NCBI GenBank assembly: GCA_000711775.1
Contig: ARYC01000714.1
Location: 1 to 64,000 of the forward strand
Length of the DNA stretch: 64,000 nt
Reading direction: 5' to 3'
Source of the DNA: Oxytricha trifallax
Lineage: Eukaryota; Ciliophora; Spirotrichea; Sporadotrichida; Oxytrichidae
A model generated the notes under the pieces. That model did no database searches. It was not told where the DNA came from and saw only the letters and a list, made by a program, of their open reading frames with translations. Below are positions 47,559 through 62,500 of the stretch, one piece after another (position 1 is the stretch's first letter; each line of letters opens with the position of its first letter). Both the position numbers and the translations under genes were made by a program.

Positions 47559-50500
47559 TCATTCAGGGGATTGCAACAAGGCGACTCCAGCAAGAATCCA
47601 CTTGTTAGGGTCTGACTCTTCGCTTTCCATCTTCAAATTGGCTGTGAAGATGTAGGTTGGACCTCTCATTGATGTCACGTAGACTGGGCATTCGTAATAT
47701 CCGGAAGTCCTAATCTTTAAAACAAGAAATATATATAAATCTAATATCTCTAATTTTATTAAGGCTAAAAGTAATAAATAATTGCTTATAAATGAAATGT
47801 AAAAGTTTTCCATAATGTTTTGGTTTTGGAAGACTCTCTTTCGCTGAGTCTAATAGATGTGACGTGCATGATTGGAACTTCTGGATGTAATTCCTTTAAG
47901 ACCATATCGGTAAGATATCCTTGCTCACCGCCTCTACCATATTCCCAACCGGCACCTTCCAAGAAGAAACCATGAACATAAGCACCAGTTTCAGCATTTC
48001 CTTACAAATCATCAATGTCCTTAGTGTTAAGAACATCAGTTCTAAGACACATATCATCAAGAGGAAGGAACTTCTCTCTGGCAGTAACTTGCATAATAGC
48101 AGTTAAGAAAGACATAGGGTTGAATAGACCTGAGATCCAAAGAGATTTAGGAGTAGTCATTTCGGTTGACCAAACAGTTAATTGGTGAATTCTAGCTAAT
48201 AGATCAGCGAACCATTCAATTAAAGGCTTCTTTGAGAAGTAGGCATACTTTTCCCAAGAGTCATGAACTCTATTCAATGAGAGTGCAGTTGCAAGACCTT
48301 CCATAGCATCAGTAATATTAAGTTGACCCTTAAGACCAGCATCAAGTTCATATAATGAGAATCTGATTGTTTACAAGAGAGTATTCATTCTTTCACACTC
48401 TTGTATGCACACGACAATATATGGTGACTTATCCTTAACTCTTGCTGTAATATCAAGCATAGAGAAGTTGGCTGGTAAAGTTTCAAGGAACTTCTTGATA
48501 AACTCTTTGACAGTGTCTTCCTTCTTTTTGCCACCACCGCCTGCGGATCCTCCTCCTTAGACAGCTAAGATCAATTAGAAGAGAGTTTCTCCTTATGTGG
48601 TAAGATAACCAATTTCAGCATTAGGGTGAAGACCGAACATGTTTGGTGACTCTTGTGGAAGTTTTTCTTCAATGTATTTTCTATAAGCTTCTCTATCGAA
48701 CTTTTGTGGATCTGGTGATTTGAAACCTGGAGCGCATGTCAATTGCATCCCGTTTAAAATTTCTGGTCTGATAAGAACCTTAAGATAGGTAAAGTAATAA
48801 ATTTTGAAATAAAAATTAGGTGTTGTTAGTTCTTCTATCCCAGCCATCTGTAATGTGACCACCATACATGATCTCACCATAGATATATCTAAGATCATCA
48901 TATGGAACCTTTTCATATTTAGTTAAGTAATTGTGGAGCACATCACCGCAAATTTATAGATCACCATCGTTGAAGTTGTAGTTACGAGACCAACCTTGAG
49001 AACCGAACTTCTTTCTACCTAAAATCAATGAATGGAACATACAAAGACCGAATAATAAGGCCTTGAAGTCGGAGAGTTTAAATTTTTATTAACATAATGA
49101 GTTTATGTGTTGCAGCTTTTTCAAAGTGAGCTTCATCGAATTGAGCGAAGGCTCTTCTGATGTTAGCCTTAAGATCTTATGGTGACTCATTAGCTACCTT
49201 AATTGCATTTTGCAAAATAGACTCGGGAATTGTTTCATATTCTGGGAGAGGGGGTGGTTCTGAGGAAACAAAACATCTGAAGTTGGGATGAACATCTTCA
49301 CAAACAATTTCAAGATTTCTTTCAAATATCTTCAACCAACTCTGCATGAGATGTACATTTTGCAACATGATCCAGTGACCTTGTTTGCCTGCATTTTACT
49401 TTTCTTAACAAAATAACATAACTATAATAAATTAAGGGAATTTTTGATTATGGAGAGCCTTGATAGCAATATCTTCTTGACCTTGTCCCATAGAAATATT
49501 AATGAAAGTTCCTTATTGGATAGTAACTCCAAACTTTCTTCCAACTCTTTCTACATCAGGAGTGGGGTCAACACCAGGGAATAGCACGAAGAAAATAGGT
49601 GTTTATGGGTTCATTTCGGCATAAGTAGTGAAGATATCAAATGGGGTTAAAGGGTTGTTTAAATGCAAGAATATTTTTGATTTTACATAATTTGTTAGAT
49701 TTAACTGACCCTCAATGGGGTTTATTCAATGAAAGCTTCACCTAAGTTTTCAAATACAAATTGTGTTAGAGCGCCAGATAATCTATCAGGTCTCAGTGCT
49801 CTCAATAGAAGCAATCTATGGAATAGTGAAATATCCTTGAAAGCTCTTGGAAGCTCAGCAACCTCTGCCTTTTCTTCGGCATATTATATAAATTAATTTT
49901 TTTTTAAATTAATTTTTCCCCATATTAATAAATGATTAAAAGATTTATGCAATTAATATTGGATTGGATACATTCGAAATTGGAAATTATATTTAATTAA
50001 ATTATTATTGCATCAAAATCATAGCAGTTAAAGTTGGTTAATTTAAATGATCTTTAGCTCATTCGTTAAATAATTTAATATTAGCTTGACTTTACTATTA
50101 GCCACACTATTTTATTGCATTCCTGTAGCGAGGTAACATTAGTTTATTGTGGGGTATAATTTACTGAATACTTTATTATAATTAATCATATCTAAATTCA
50201 GTAAATTATACCCCACAATAAACTAATGTTACCTCGCTACAGGAATGCAATAAAATAGTGTGGCTAATAGTAAAGTCAAGCTAATATTAAATTATTTAAC
50301 GAATGAGCTAAAGATCATTTAAATTAACCAACTTTAACTGCTATGATTTTGATGCAATAATAATTTAATTAAAAATAATTTCCCAATTTCGAATGTATTC
50401 TTGAAATACCATTTTCTCCATTAAAGGGCTTCACTTTCCATTTGTGAGATTAAATTTGCGAATAACTTTACATTTTCAAGTCCCTTAACAGCTGGCCAGG

Positions 50501-53500
50501 CAGATTCTGGGATAAACTTGAGAGATTCAGCTTGATTGGGAACATCAAGAGCAATTTCTTTCTTGATAAGTGCTGATACTTCGATCTCTTCAATCTTTCT
50601 CTTTCTGACGAGGATTCTCAAGCAAAGCATAGTAGCAACAAGTAGCTTATGTTTTTCGAAGAGACCTCTTCTGGTGTAATTGAATCCTTCAAAGGTAATT
50701 GATTCAGTAAGAGCCTCAACTCTCTTGTTAAGAGTTCTTGGTGTCATTGGCTCGTCCTCTGCCTTCTCTTCTTCTTGCTCTTCTTAATTTTATTCCTCAC
50801 CTTCTGCTAGTTCCTTAACTTCCTTCTTTGGATTCATTCTCTCTGCTACGATAATCCTCTAAAATTCATAAAATCTTCTTTGTTTTATGGGTTAATAGTT
50901 TATCAATAGCTCTGTTGACGACAATAACGAAAGAGTCTAGTGAGAACTTGTAGAAACTGTGAATCTTGTAAAGTTCATTGAGCATGAAGAATACGAGGGC
51001 ACCTCTGCTGGCAGCTGGTCTGTAAGCTTCGGAGGCATCGTTAATTTAGACCTCAGTTATCTTGGCGATTTCGACCTTTACTTTAATTTCCATTGAAATC
51101 TTCTTGGAGTACTCGAGGTTCTCAATAAGCTCGATGTTTTCTAGAATATCATTTAGTACCATTAGAATTTTACTTAAAATCTTTGTACTATTATAAATTT
51201 TATTAATATCACCTTCTGAAGTAGCTAATCTGAAAAGCAAGTCGTTTTCGAGTTTAAAATAAATGTAAATGAAGTTTAGTTAAAAGCTTTATAGTAAGGA
51301 ACAATAATTTACAGATGAGTTGCTTAAGTTTGATCAAGAACTCGTTTTGTTGTTGGATAAGTTCTTCCTTTTAAATAGCCAAATCTGGTCTTTCTTTCTT
51401 GACGACTAAGGCCAAGAGTTGATCTTCAAGACCTGCCTCTGTTACAGTGAAGTTGATCAAAGCGCACTCAGCTTGGATTTCAGGAGGGTAATGAGGGTTA
51501 GATATAAGTGGTAAATGATAATTTTAAATTGGCTTATATTATAGCTTAGTGTGCATGAAGAGTTTGAAGTTGTTGTGGAGAGTAAGTTCTTTGTCTCCCA
51601 TTCTGATGTATCTGGTCTTACCCTTCTTAATATTACTATAGAAATTTCAAAGATATTCCTGAATCTATATAATTTAAGTTTTTATCATTATTTATGAATG
51701 ATGGCTCTAGAGTAGACTGGTTGAATAACTGCATCAATGTTGTTTTCCATGTTTTCAATAAGTACTGATTAACCTGATTCAATAGCGAATTCAAGAGTCT
51801 TAATCATCCTTGGATTGTTCAATCTGGTTACTTGCAAATCGTTGTTCTTTTCCTTCTCCTTCAACCAGGTGATACCTTGAAGTTGAGGATCAATAATGAG
51901 GGAATATCTCTCTGAGTTGGTGAGGATGGCACCATTTTCAGTTGACACTCTATCAGCTGGCAATTTTTGATTGTTCCATTCGGCAATAGTAGCCTCATCA
52001 GTCAAGATTGTGAGTGGGTTTGGATCGGGACTCATTGGAATCTTGTTCTTCTTGAAGAAGTCCAAGAATCTGTTGTTGGTAATGATGTCTCTGAACTTCT
52101 TGTTGAATGGTCCTACATAAGACACGAATGCTGAAGCCAAGAGTACATCACCAGTGATAACATTAATCTTATCACCGAGGTCAATAATGGCTTGTGACCA
52201 TCTCTCACTCTCACTTCCAAGGGCATTCACCAATCTCTGGGCAGAGTCGAGTCTTCTAGCGCACTTGTTGGCTTCTGCTTCGGCAGCATTCTTTTCATCC
52301 ATAGCCTTTTGGAAATCAGCTTGGAGAATAGCTAATTCATCAGTCAACTTCTTGACGAGAGTATCCATCTCTTCTTTCTTGGCATTAGCTTCGGCAAGTT
52401 TGTTCTGAGCAGCACGCACGGCAGCTTTCTTTGGTTCAACTGTTTTAAAATTTATAAAAATACTAGAAATGAAATGATATCAACTAAATTTAATAATTTT
52501 TAATTAATTTTATAACATTTACAAGTATAAATTATAATCAAAATTATGAAATAAACCTAAACTGATACGAACACATCGTAATACATAGTAATATTAAGAA
52601 TCCAATCGCAAAGACCACCAGCGCAAGATGACTTGTTCTTAATAATAGCTGGGGTGAAGTTGGGATCAGAAATTGTTCCTCTGATGGCTTTGAAGTTATT
52701 GCCGGAAACCAAGTCTTGATCGATCTTTTCCTTGAAACCTTCGAGGGTAGCAAGTAGAGCACCTGGGTTTGCCATGACTGATAGGGAAGTTTTCCATGAG
52801 TTCTCTGTCTTGAGCTTACCGTTCTTGTCAACTGGGACGTTTGCGTCAATGTTACAGAGGAGATTCAACACACAGTTGAACACATTTTCAATATCCTTAG
52901 GGGGTGATTTCAAGGCTTTCAAGTTCTGGAAATCTTTCAAACTGAGACCCTTAAGAGCTTCCTTGGCCTTCTCGACCAATTACTTTAATTATCAATGGGT
53001 TGAAACTTTAGCATAATAATATTATGTTAATGGAAGAGCTTCATCAAGATCCTTTTGCACTTTAGATGATTCTTCTTCGACTTCAACCTTGATCTTAGAG
53101 CACTTTTCAGCTTCAGCATTTGCAATATTGCTTTGAGCCTCAACCTTTGTCTTTTCTTTTCCGACAATTTCGGCCTGAGCATCTGCTAATTTCTTCTTTT
53201 CTTCGACTTCTACTGAGAAGACCTTCAATTCTTCCTCTAATTTAGAGACGATTTCTCCAGTTTCTTGTAGCTTGACGACTCCAGCTTCGTATTTGGATTT
53301 GCTTTGCTCAAGTTCATCCTTCTTTTTGCCAAGCATGACCTTGAAGAGCTTGATCAGTTCAAGGAAAGATTTAGGGGTAGTATAGACATAACGTCTCTCT
53401 TGCTCGAAAATAATGGCTGAGAATTCGTTCACAGTCTTGAATGAGAAAGGCATAAACCTGGTGATTGAATCTCTGACTTCGTCGCTTTGCATCTCAATCA

Positions 53501-56500
53501 AAATATTATAACTTCCTTTTTTATGATTATCTTTTGAGAATGTATTTGAACGTCAGACAAGAATTTAGCTGCGACACTAAGGAGTGCATCCTCGGGCCAT
53601 GGGTGGAACCAATCAATGACAGTGCAATTAACTAAGGCTGGGAACTTTCTAGATCTGCTTCTGAATGACTCACCGACTGGTGAGAAGCACAAGCACATGT
53701 GAAGGTTCTTCTTCACTCTTTGGATGTAGTAGTTCCAGCAGTTATCCTTGTTATCGATATAACTAATTTTTATTCTGTTCTGGTAGCATTTATATCCTAT
53801 CCTAAAGCTTATTTCCTTAATTTCATTCATAAAAATTATAATACCAGCACCCTTGACAGCTGGTCTGATGTTGTTAACAATTGTATCTTTATCTTCAGAT
53901 GCGAATAAATCAGCAATTTCTCCTGATGAAAGGAGATCGTTGATGAAGACCAAGAATCTCTCGTTGGTGATTTGACCTTCAGTCAAGAGGAACATGATAC
54001 CTTCGTCCTTGAGACCTGCCTTGTTGTACATGGTTTGCAAATCTGTCTTGAGATCGTTGATACCATAAGTTGAGGAGATCATGATTGTTGTGGTTAAGTA
54101 CATGCAGATGAATGATGAAAGCTTGGATAGTGATTTAGAGATATTTTAAGGAAATTTAAAAATATATTTTATCTTAGAAACTCAAATTCGTTTGAGTATT
54201 TCTAAATCAATAAATATCAGTAATGATAGAGAATTTTAAAAACCAACTTCTAAATAATCTTAAATTGAAATTTTATAAATCTAAGCTAATTATTTACCTG
54301 AACCACCAACTCCGACAAGTAAAGCGTGACCACCATCAGCAGCAATAATTCTGGTAATTCTGCACACATGCTTCATAGCATCTTCGAACAACACTAAGTC
54401 CATGACTGGGTTGGTATAAATTATTATAAATTCTTTCATCGTTTATAGCGTCAATAAATTCAGATATTTGGTATCGTTGTATTCTCTGAGAGCTTCTTGA
54501 AGTCTCTCGCTAAGTGCGTCAATTGAAGAGAATTGATCGTAGAGTTTTTCTTCTAAACCAGACACAAATTGAGCGAAAATTAATGGCTCTGGGTTGGCAC
54601 CTTAGAAGTACTTGGTTAAGTTATACTTTGCGAAAGATTTCTTCACTAAATCAGCAACAACAAATTTAAAATAGAATTGAAATTGTAAATTTAATGAATC
54701 TTAGAAAAGATAAATTTGTAGGTATTAATGTTTTCTTGTGATGACAATCTATCTCCATAAATTCTTTCAGACTCATGGATCCAAAGTTTAATTAAGTTAT
54801 CTGGTTCCTTTATGGCTTCTGGCTTGGCAACCAATAATCCTTGGAAAATGTTTGTTAAATGTCTAACATTTAATCATTTTTAATGTCAAATTTTACTCTT
54901 AATTGAATTATTTTTTTTGAACAAATTTTAGAATTGAACTCATAATGGAAGTTAACTGCAGTCTTTCTGAAATTCTTTTCAATCTCAGCGTGAAGAGTCA
55001 AGGCAGTTTTAATGATTGGAACAACTTACTCCTGGATGGTTCCCTTGAATTTATTGAAGTGCTTTGACAAGAAAGTGTTGTAAATAGTGAACAAAGAAGT
55101 CTGTTCTGGGAAGGGAATGGCAAGAGTCCAGAAATGTCTTTGAAGACGAGGGTTGATTTGGAAAGAACCAGCAGTTGGGTTCATGCAAGCAGTGTATTGA
55201 GTGTTTTTAATATCTTTCAATGAAAGCTTTGATCTATCATACCAATGTTCATAATCTTATAAATAAATTAAGAAACTGAAAACTGCTTTAAACCTCTTTA
55301 ATCTGAATAATAAGTAAGAAATCTTTGTGTTGTCTAAGGAGTGAGATAGCTGTTTAAGTGTTATATGGATCAAGTTCGGGCATGTTAAGATCATCAATGA
55401 AATAGATAAGCTTAAATTTACCGACTGGGGCATAAGTTCTACCAGCTTTCTTTTCAAGTTGTTGCTCCAAAATAGTTTGCAAAAGCATAGAGTCAGTATA
55501 ATAATTGAAGTTAACAACTTATTGGCTATGAGGTAGTATCCTCCCCCCTAATGTATACTATTTCTTTTTGTAGTCTGATACAGTTTTTGACGCTGAGTAA
55601 TAGTAGCAGATGAACATGCAATGTGCGAGCAATAATTTTGGAGCTATGGCCTCATCAAAGTCACTTTTTATATATAAAATCATTATATATTTAACAAAAA
55701 ATTTCAAATTTTTCACAAAATTTAATTTCTTTAAAATTAACGATTTTAGCAGTTTTTAACTATATTAACAAATTATATCTAATTTATTGTAATTTTATAA
55801 AGCGAACTTTGATAGTCTTTATAAAAATCTTAAATGAAAGTTGAAATGATTTTTAAATCACTTTATAAAATTATAATAAATTAGATATAATTTGTTAATA
55901 TAGTTAAAAACTGCTAAAATCGTTAATTTTAAAGAAATTAATTTTGTGAAAAATTTGAAATTTTTTGTAAAATACATAATGATTTAAATATAAAAAGTGA
56001 CTTTGATGATGCATAGGTCCAAAACTATTGCTCGCACATTCCATGTTCATCTGCTACTATTACTCAGCGTCAAAAACTCTATCAGATTACAAAAAGAAAA
56101 GTATACATTAGGGGGGGGGGAGGATACTACCTCATAGCCAACTTATTGAATGTATTGATCAGTAGTTGTGGTCAAATCTTGCAAGAGACCCTTGGAGATT
56201 TGAGTTTTACCGCAACCAGCATTACCAACAAGCATGGGTGAGTGATCAACGTTAATGAATTACTTCATCAAGAATTGAGCTGAAATGGTGTCTACAGTTG
56301 GAACAGTGTAGTTTGAGATACTCTTGCTAGTATCAATTTCCTTTTCGATATCTTTGGTTTACATCTTACTCCATTCTTCGAGCTTAGTGTTTTCGATATC
56401 GACGAAGTAATCGAAGACGGTACCTTTGTTAGGGAACTTAATGGTCTTCCATTTATCCTTCCACCAGTTAGAGAATTCCTTTCTGTAATCATGACCGTCC

Positions 56501-59500
56501 TTTTCAGAGTAACCTCCTCCAATACACCAAATACAGGCAAAGACAAATACATATTCAATACCTTTAACTTCTTGTTTATCCATGATGCTCTCAAGAAGTT
56601 TACACATAGAGATGACAATTGAAATTTCCATAGCAGGTACGAGATATTTGAATGACTTTCTGCAATGAGTGAAGGTTTCTGGAATATATTTATCGAAGAG
56701 TTGTTGGAGAATTTACTTGGTCTCCTCATTGTAAGGCTTCTTGGTGATCCAAGATCTTTGGTAAGATTTCCATTGATAACCAGCTGAGTCAGAGATGAAA
56801 AGAATACCGGCTCTGGATACTGTAGCTGGAGTAGCGAATCTCAAATCTCTGATTTCGAAGATCATTCTAACAAAATTATTTTTCAAAAAAACATTATCTA
56901 GAAAAAAATACATATGATACAATAATTTATTTCAATATTTAATTATAAACTTATGTTAACAATTATTTAAATTCTTATGAAGTATTTTATAAAAAATATA
57001 TAAAAATAATGTATTCTCATGTGTGGCTTCAAAACGATACGCTCATTGGAAGCAAGTGTCAAAATCTTGTTATCGTCCATAACTGAGTTCATAGACTCAA
57101 TCCAGTTAGCGTCCAAATCACCATCTAAAATAATCCACTTAGGGTTGTTATTGATAAATGTTATGAATTTTGGACATTTTCTTTTAAGAAATTAAAGATA
57201 ATTTTGAAATTAGTAAATATCTGGAACTTATGACAAGGTTCTCATGGTTTTAGACAAAAGACCATCTTTCCATTCTCTAGTAGCTAGGAGCACGACTCCA
57301 TATAGTTCGTTTGTAGACACGACCTTTGGATCAAGATCAACTAAAGTTGTCTTTTTGTTGTCTCTATCTTAAGCCTTGGCAAGAGTCTTCCATGTTGCAG
57401 ATTTACCAGAACCTGGGTTACCCATAACGAAGACACAATGTCTAATTTCGAGCAACTCACCCAATTGAACGATTTTAAGGATGAACTCTGGCTCATCAAA
57501 GTAAAAGAGATCTTGAGCAGCTTGTCTGATAATACCTTCGAATCTCTCATCTACCTTTCTTGGAACATTGATGCCTGGGAAAAGATCACCCAAAAGACCG
57601 AAGAAAATGTCTAGATCGTCAGCAACAATCTTGGGGATGTTGAAATCTCTCAAGGCTCTCATGAGAAGAGCTTGTTCTTAAAGATGAGACTCGGCTCTCT
57701 TGAAAGCACCAGCGACGACCAGCACTGATTTAATAGCTCTAAGACCCCAATCATAATGGGATTGCTTTGACAAGAGATCTCTACAGAGAGAATAGAGAGT
57801 TGTGAACTTCTTATACTTTAATAGTTAATTAAAATTAGCTTAGTTAAATTAGTTATTATAGCAAGGATCTTTGCCTCTACGAAACCTTCAGCCATGAGCA
57901 TGTTTTCGCAAATAAGTTCAAGATCTGGAACGACGACAGTAATTGGTCTGAAAAGAGCCTTAAGACCTTCTGGTAACTCAGATCTACCAAGATAACCTGG
58001 ATTCATAGTGATGAACACACCACAAGTTGGGTCAAGCATAATTTCATCTTCTTGAAGTAAGAATCTATCTTTCTTTTGCTTGATTGCATCAGTAACGGAT
58101 TTGAATTGAACTGAACACACAGAGAGCACTTCGGGGACAAGTCTATTGAACTCATCGAAGCAACCCCATGAACCTGAAGCGGCAAGACCCTTGAAAATAC
58201 CTCCCATACCTTTGTAATCCATTTGATCGGAGCAGTTGAACACATAGCAAGCTTTACCCATAGCGGAAGCGAGATCTTTAGTTGTTTCTGTTTTACCTGT
58301 ACCAGCGGGACCAGCTGGTGCACAACCCATTTTCAAGTGGAGAGCTTGAGTAGCTGTCACATAAAAATATTACAAGAGACCATAAAAATATTAATGAAAA
58401 TCACATAAATTCTATCAGTAAGTGGGGTAACGACAAGACGTGGTCCATTTCCTAAATATTCATAACCATACCATAAATTTTATATAAATAAATAAGTGCT
58501 TATTTAAAAATTTTTTGCGAATCATACCAGAATTCAGCATCAGCAATCTTGAGTCTGAAATCAGCTTGCTTTTGATCGTAGTAGGACTTGAGTTAAGATT
58601 GCCATTGGAATTCATCAGATTGGTATACCTTTTCAACAATGAGCTTATCAATAATATCTCTGGAGTGAGCATCCATAGTAATCATGCACATGATCTTTTG
58701 TCTGACTGCCTTGTCCAAATCACCTTGCACCATCTTGATTAAGTCATATAAAAAATAATGATAAAATGATGTTTATAAGTCTGTGAGTGAAACGACTTGA
58801 TCATCGAATGCCTTCTTCATGGCGTTTGGAGTTCCCTTTAAGGCTAAGAATGCAGTTTCGACGTTACGTACCCACAAGCACAAGTTAATGATCAAAGTGA
58901 TCTATGAAGGATCTTGCTTGATCCATTTACAATTAACAAAAACTTAAAGCCTATTTGTATTTACAAATCATTTTTAATTCTGCTTTTGGAGTGACTTGTT
59001 GAGCAGATACTGATTTACCACCAATGTGTCTCAATGAATTTCTCATTGTATCAATGACATCTCCTAAGTATAAATAAATTATCTTCACTATAAATCTTTT
59101 GCTTTTTTAGTTTTAGTTCTCTACCTTGCCAACAAGTTTGAGTGGCTTGGAAAAATCAACATACTCTTTACCAACACATGTTTCCATACCAATGGCTTAT
59201 GGTCTTTCTCCATCTTCTTTCAAGTGTAGGGTTTCGATAGCCTGGAAGATCTTTGGCATGTGTACCATAATTTTCTTGGGGTTGTTACCGTTAGAGAGAA
59301 TATCGAGCAAGTCAGCTGGAGACACGAAATAGAATCTGGGGAAGGCTCTTCTTTTGCTGTCCATGAAATCATTAAGAGCTTTCTCGCAGAGAGTCAATTG
59401 CTTTTGAACTTCTTCTAATCTTTGCATAACGTTGTCTTGAGTTGAGAATTCAAGAGCTTTTTGCTTTTTGAATCCATCTAAGAGAATGGCTTTGACTTCC

Positions 59501-62500
59501 TTGTCAATACCTACGAATTTAATTAACGCATACTAATATTCCAATTTTTAAATAATGGAATATGGGATTGATGCTATAATTATTCGTTAATAAACTTTGA
59601 ACTGAATTTCTCTGATTCCTTGGGGAGTTCCTTCTTGACCTCCTCTGAGTGAATGAAAAGGTTTTCCAAGAAAGACCAAGATCTTTACACTTCAGCCAAT
59701 AGTTAAACGATTTCAGCAATAGCAGCAAGTGACTTTTACCAGTACACGCATTTCTCTTCGAAGGTTGAGAGATATCTAGATGAGAACATAGCAGTGACGT
59801 TGACTTGATTTTCTTCAAGCATTTCGAAGTTTTCTTCAGAAAGTTTAATCAACATGACTTTAAATTAAAAAAAATAACTTATGATTAAATTTATAGATAT
59901 CTAATAAAAACAGAAATACAAAATGTTTATTGAATTATTAGCTATGACATCAGTGTCTTTATGTTTGTTGAATTCGAAAATAATATCCTTCCATGTCTCC
60001 TCGAGTTTAACCAAAGTCTTTTCCATCTTAGACTCTTATCTGGCTTGATCAGTGATTTCCTCAACATCTTCTTGATACTTGTTCAAGTTGAGGTTGTAAA
60101 CATCCTTAAGAAGTAATTTCTCATTAACTTCGAAATCTTTTTGGACCTTGTCCTTAATGGCTTTCCAGTGGCGGGGTCTCATTGCTTCGTCTCTGAGTTC
60201 AGAGATAAGTGGTAGGAAAACCAACCATCTCTTGATGTCTTCTTGGATACCGAGATAAGCGTTGCATCTCTTGTCTACTTTCATTTCCTTAAGGAACTTG
60301 AAGACATTCACAAATTAAATATAAACTAAGTGAATTCATGATAGATAATTTAAGCATTTAATGAATCATAAGCTTATTAAATTTTATTCTTAACTTCTTC
60401 TTCCATGTCAAATGGATTAGTATCAATCCACTTAGCTTCCATATAGTTAGAGAACATGTTTTAGCACACATCAATATGATCCCATAGAGAGACCATTGAC
60501 AGAATTTCAATCTTAATGGAATCGACTTATTTGGTTGAGTTAATGATAAGGTCTGGGTTTCCGAATTTAATTGCATTATATCCATAGTCAACAAGTTTCT
60601 GGTCAAAAACAGCGATTTCTTCGTTAACATCACTAAGCTTCTTCTTTGAATCTGAAACACCAGTTTTGTAGAAGTAGAAGTCTCTCTTCTTGAGTTCAGT
60701 AGTGTAAACTTTTAGATCTTCTTCGAATTTCTTAATCATGGTGGTTGTCTTTTCGTTCTCGTTTTAGATCAATGGTGAGATTTCCTTTCTAACATCCTTG
60801 GCTAGCTTCTTGAGGCCAACCCATTCGTCAAAGAGTCTCTTAATATGTTTCAATTAGGAATCCTTAGCAATTTGATGCTCTTGGAACATTCTCAATGATT
60901 CATCGAGACAGTCAAGTCTAAGTACAATTTCATCGTTAAGATTGAAGACTGAATCAACAGCGTCCTTGACAGAGATCAAAGTCTTAACATCTTGAATGTT
61001 CTTTTCTTTGGTGGTACCACCCTTAGATGTCTCTTGGATGAAACTGTGGAGTTGCTCCAACTCTGAGGCGATATACTTGCCCATAGCTGGACCGGTCAAG
61101 TTGTTAACGTTGGCAGATGATTTTGCAGAGAAGGAGGATTTGTATGGGGAACCTCTTAGTGGAACCCATTTGCCCTTGTCATCTTCAAAGAGGATTTCAA
61201 TTAGAAAGATTCAATAAACAATTCATATTTAATTTTTTAGGGTTTGATTAATTTTCCTTAATTTATTTAATAATCATCTGTTGAATGAAATTTTTAAATA
61301 TAGTTTTCAAATTCCTTTTAAATTTAAATGACCTATATTTATAACTAGTAATTCATAGATAACTATGTATCAGTTGCTTAAAATATAGATCCAATTTTGT
61401 TTAAAAAAATATTGGAATACATAAACGATTAAAAATGTAAAAAAGAAATTATTCAATATGATATATAATTTAATGTAATTATTGATTTGTATTTAATAAA
61501 CAGCATAATAATTTATAATTCTTTAAAATCTAAATAAAAATATTAATTTAGACTAAATCTTGCAGTCAGATTCATCCTCAACTAAATACTTTACAACGTA
61601 TTGTCCATCATCCTTATCGTGAACAATGCATGGCACATCCTTGGTTTCAGCTCCCATGGAAGTGATCTTAACTTGGAACTTGTCTCTTCCTGATCTTCTG
61701 TTCTCTCCAGAGTCGTTTCTGGCTTGGATAACGAATTCAGTTTCATGACCGACGGCTCCCTCAGGCAATAGACCTGGACCATAAGCAAGTGATTTGTAAG
61801 CTCTGGTGTTCATGAAGTAAGAGAAGGAAACGTAGGTTGTGGTTAGATCTCCTCCTTGGATGGAAAGCTGACAGATAGCTTCTTTGGGTCCGAATTGCTC
61901 AAAACTCTGAGTAACGCAATGAATTTCAGTCTCTGAAACGTACATGCCTGGTACTTCAATTGACATCTTTGAGGGGACATCTACTGGGTTCTTTCCACAG
62001 GTGAAGTAAACTTTAATGTTAGCATCCTTAAAGCCAACACCCTTAATGACAACAGGAACATTACCTGAAAGTTGACCAAGAGGTGGGTCGATTAAAATAT
62101 AACATGATTTCAGTGATAGCATATGAGGGACCGACAATCTTAGATACGTTAAGAGCGTAGAGATCATTGAACCAACCGTTGTTCCAACCACCGAAGACTA
62201 AAAGTCTTGAATCCTTGTGATCATAGGCCATAGCTGAGTATTCTCTGGGAGGGGGTTGAACACCTTTGTTCTATGCGTCCACATCCTCTGGTTGCATAGT
62301 AGTCCAATGCATTTAATTAGAATTACATTATTTATATTCAATAAAACATAAATTAGTTCATTTAATATAATTTTACATGATATATTTTTAATTCTTCTCT
62401 CTTATTAATATTATTCCAGATTTATGATAAGTTAAATATTCTAAGAAAGACTTGCTGTAATTTTATTCAGATTTATATTATAAATTGTTTAAGTTATAAT

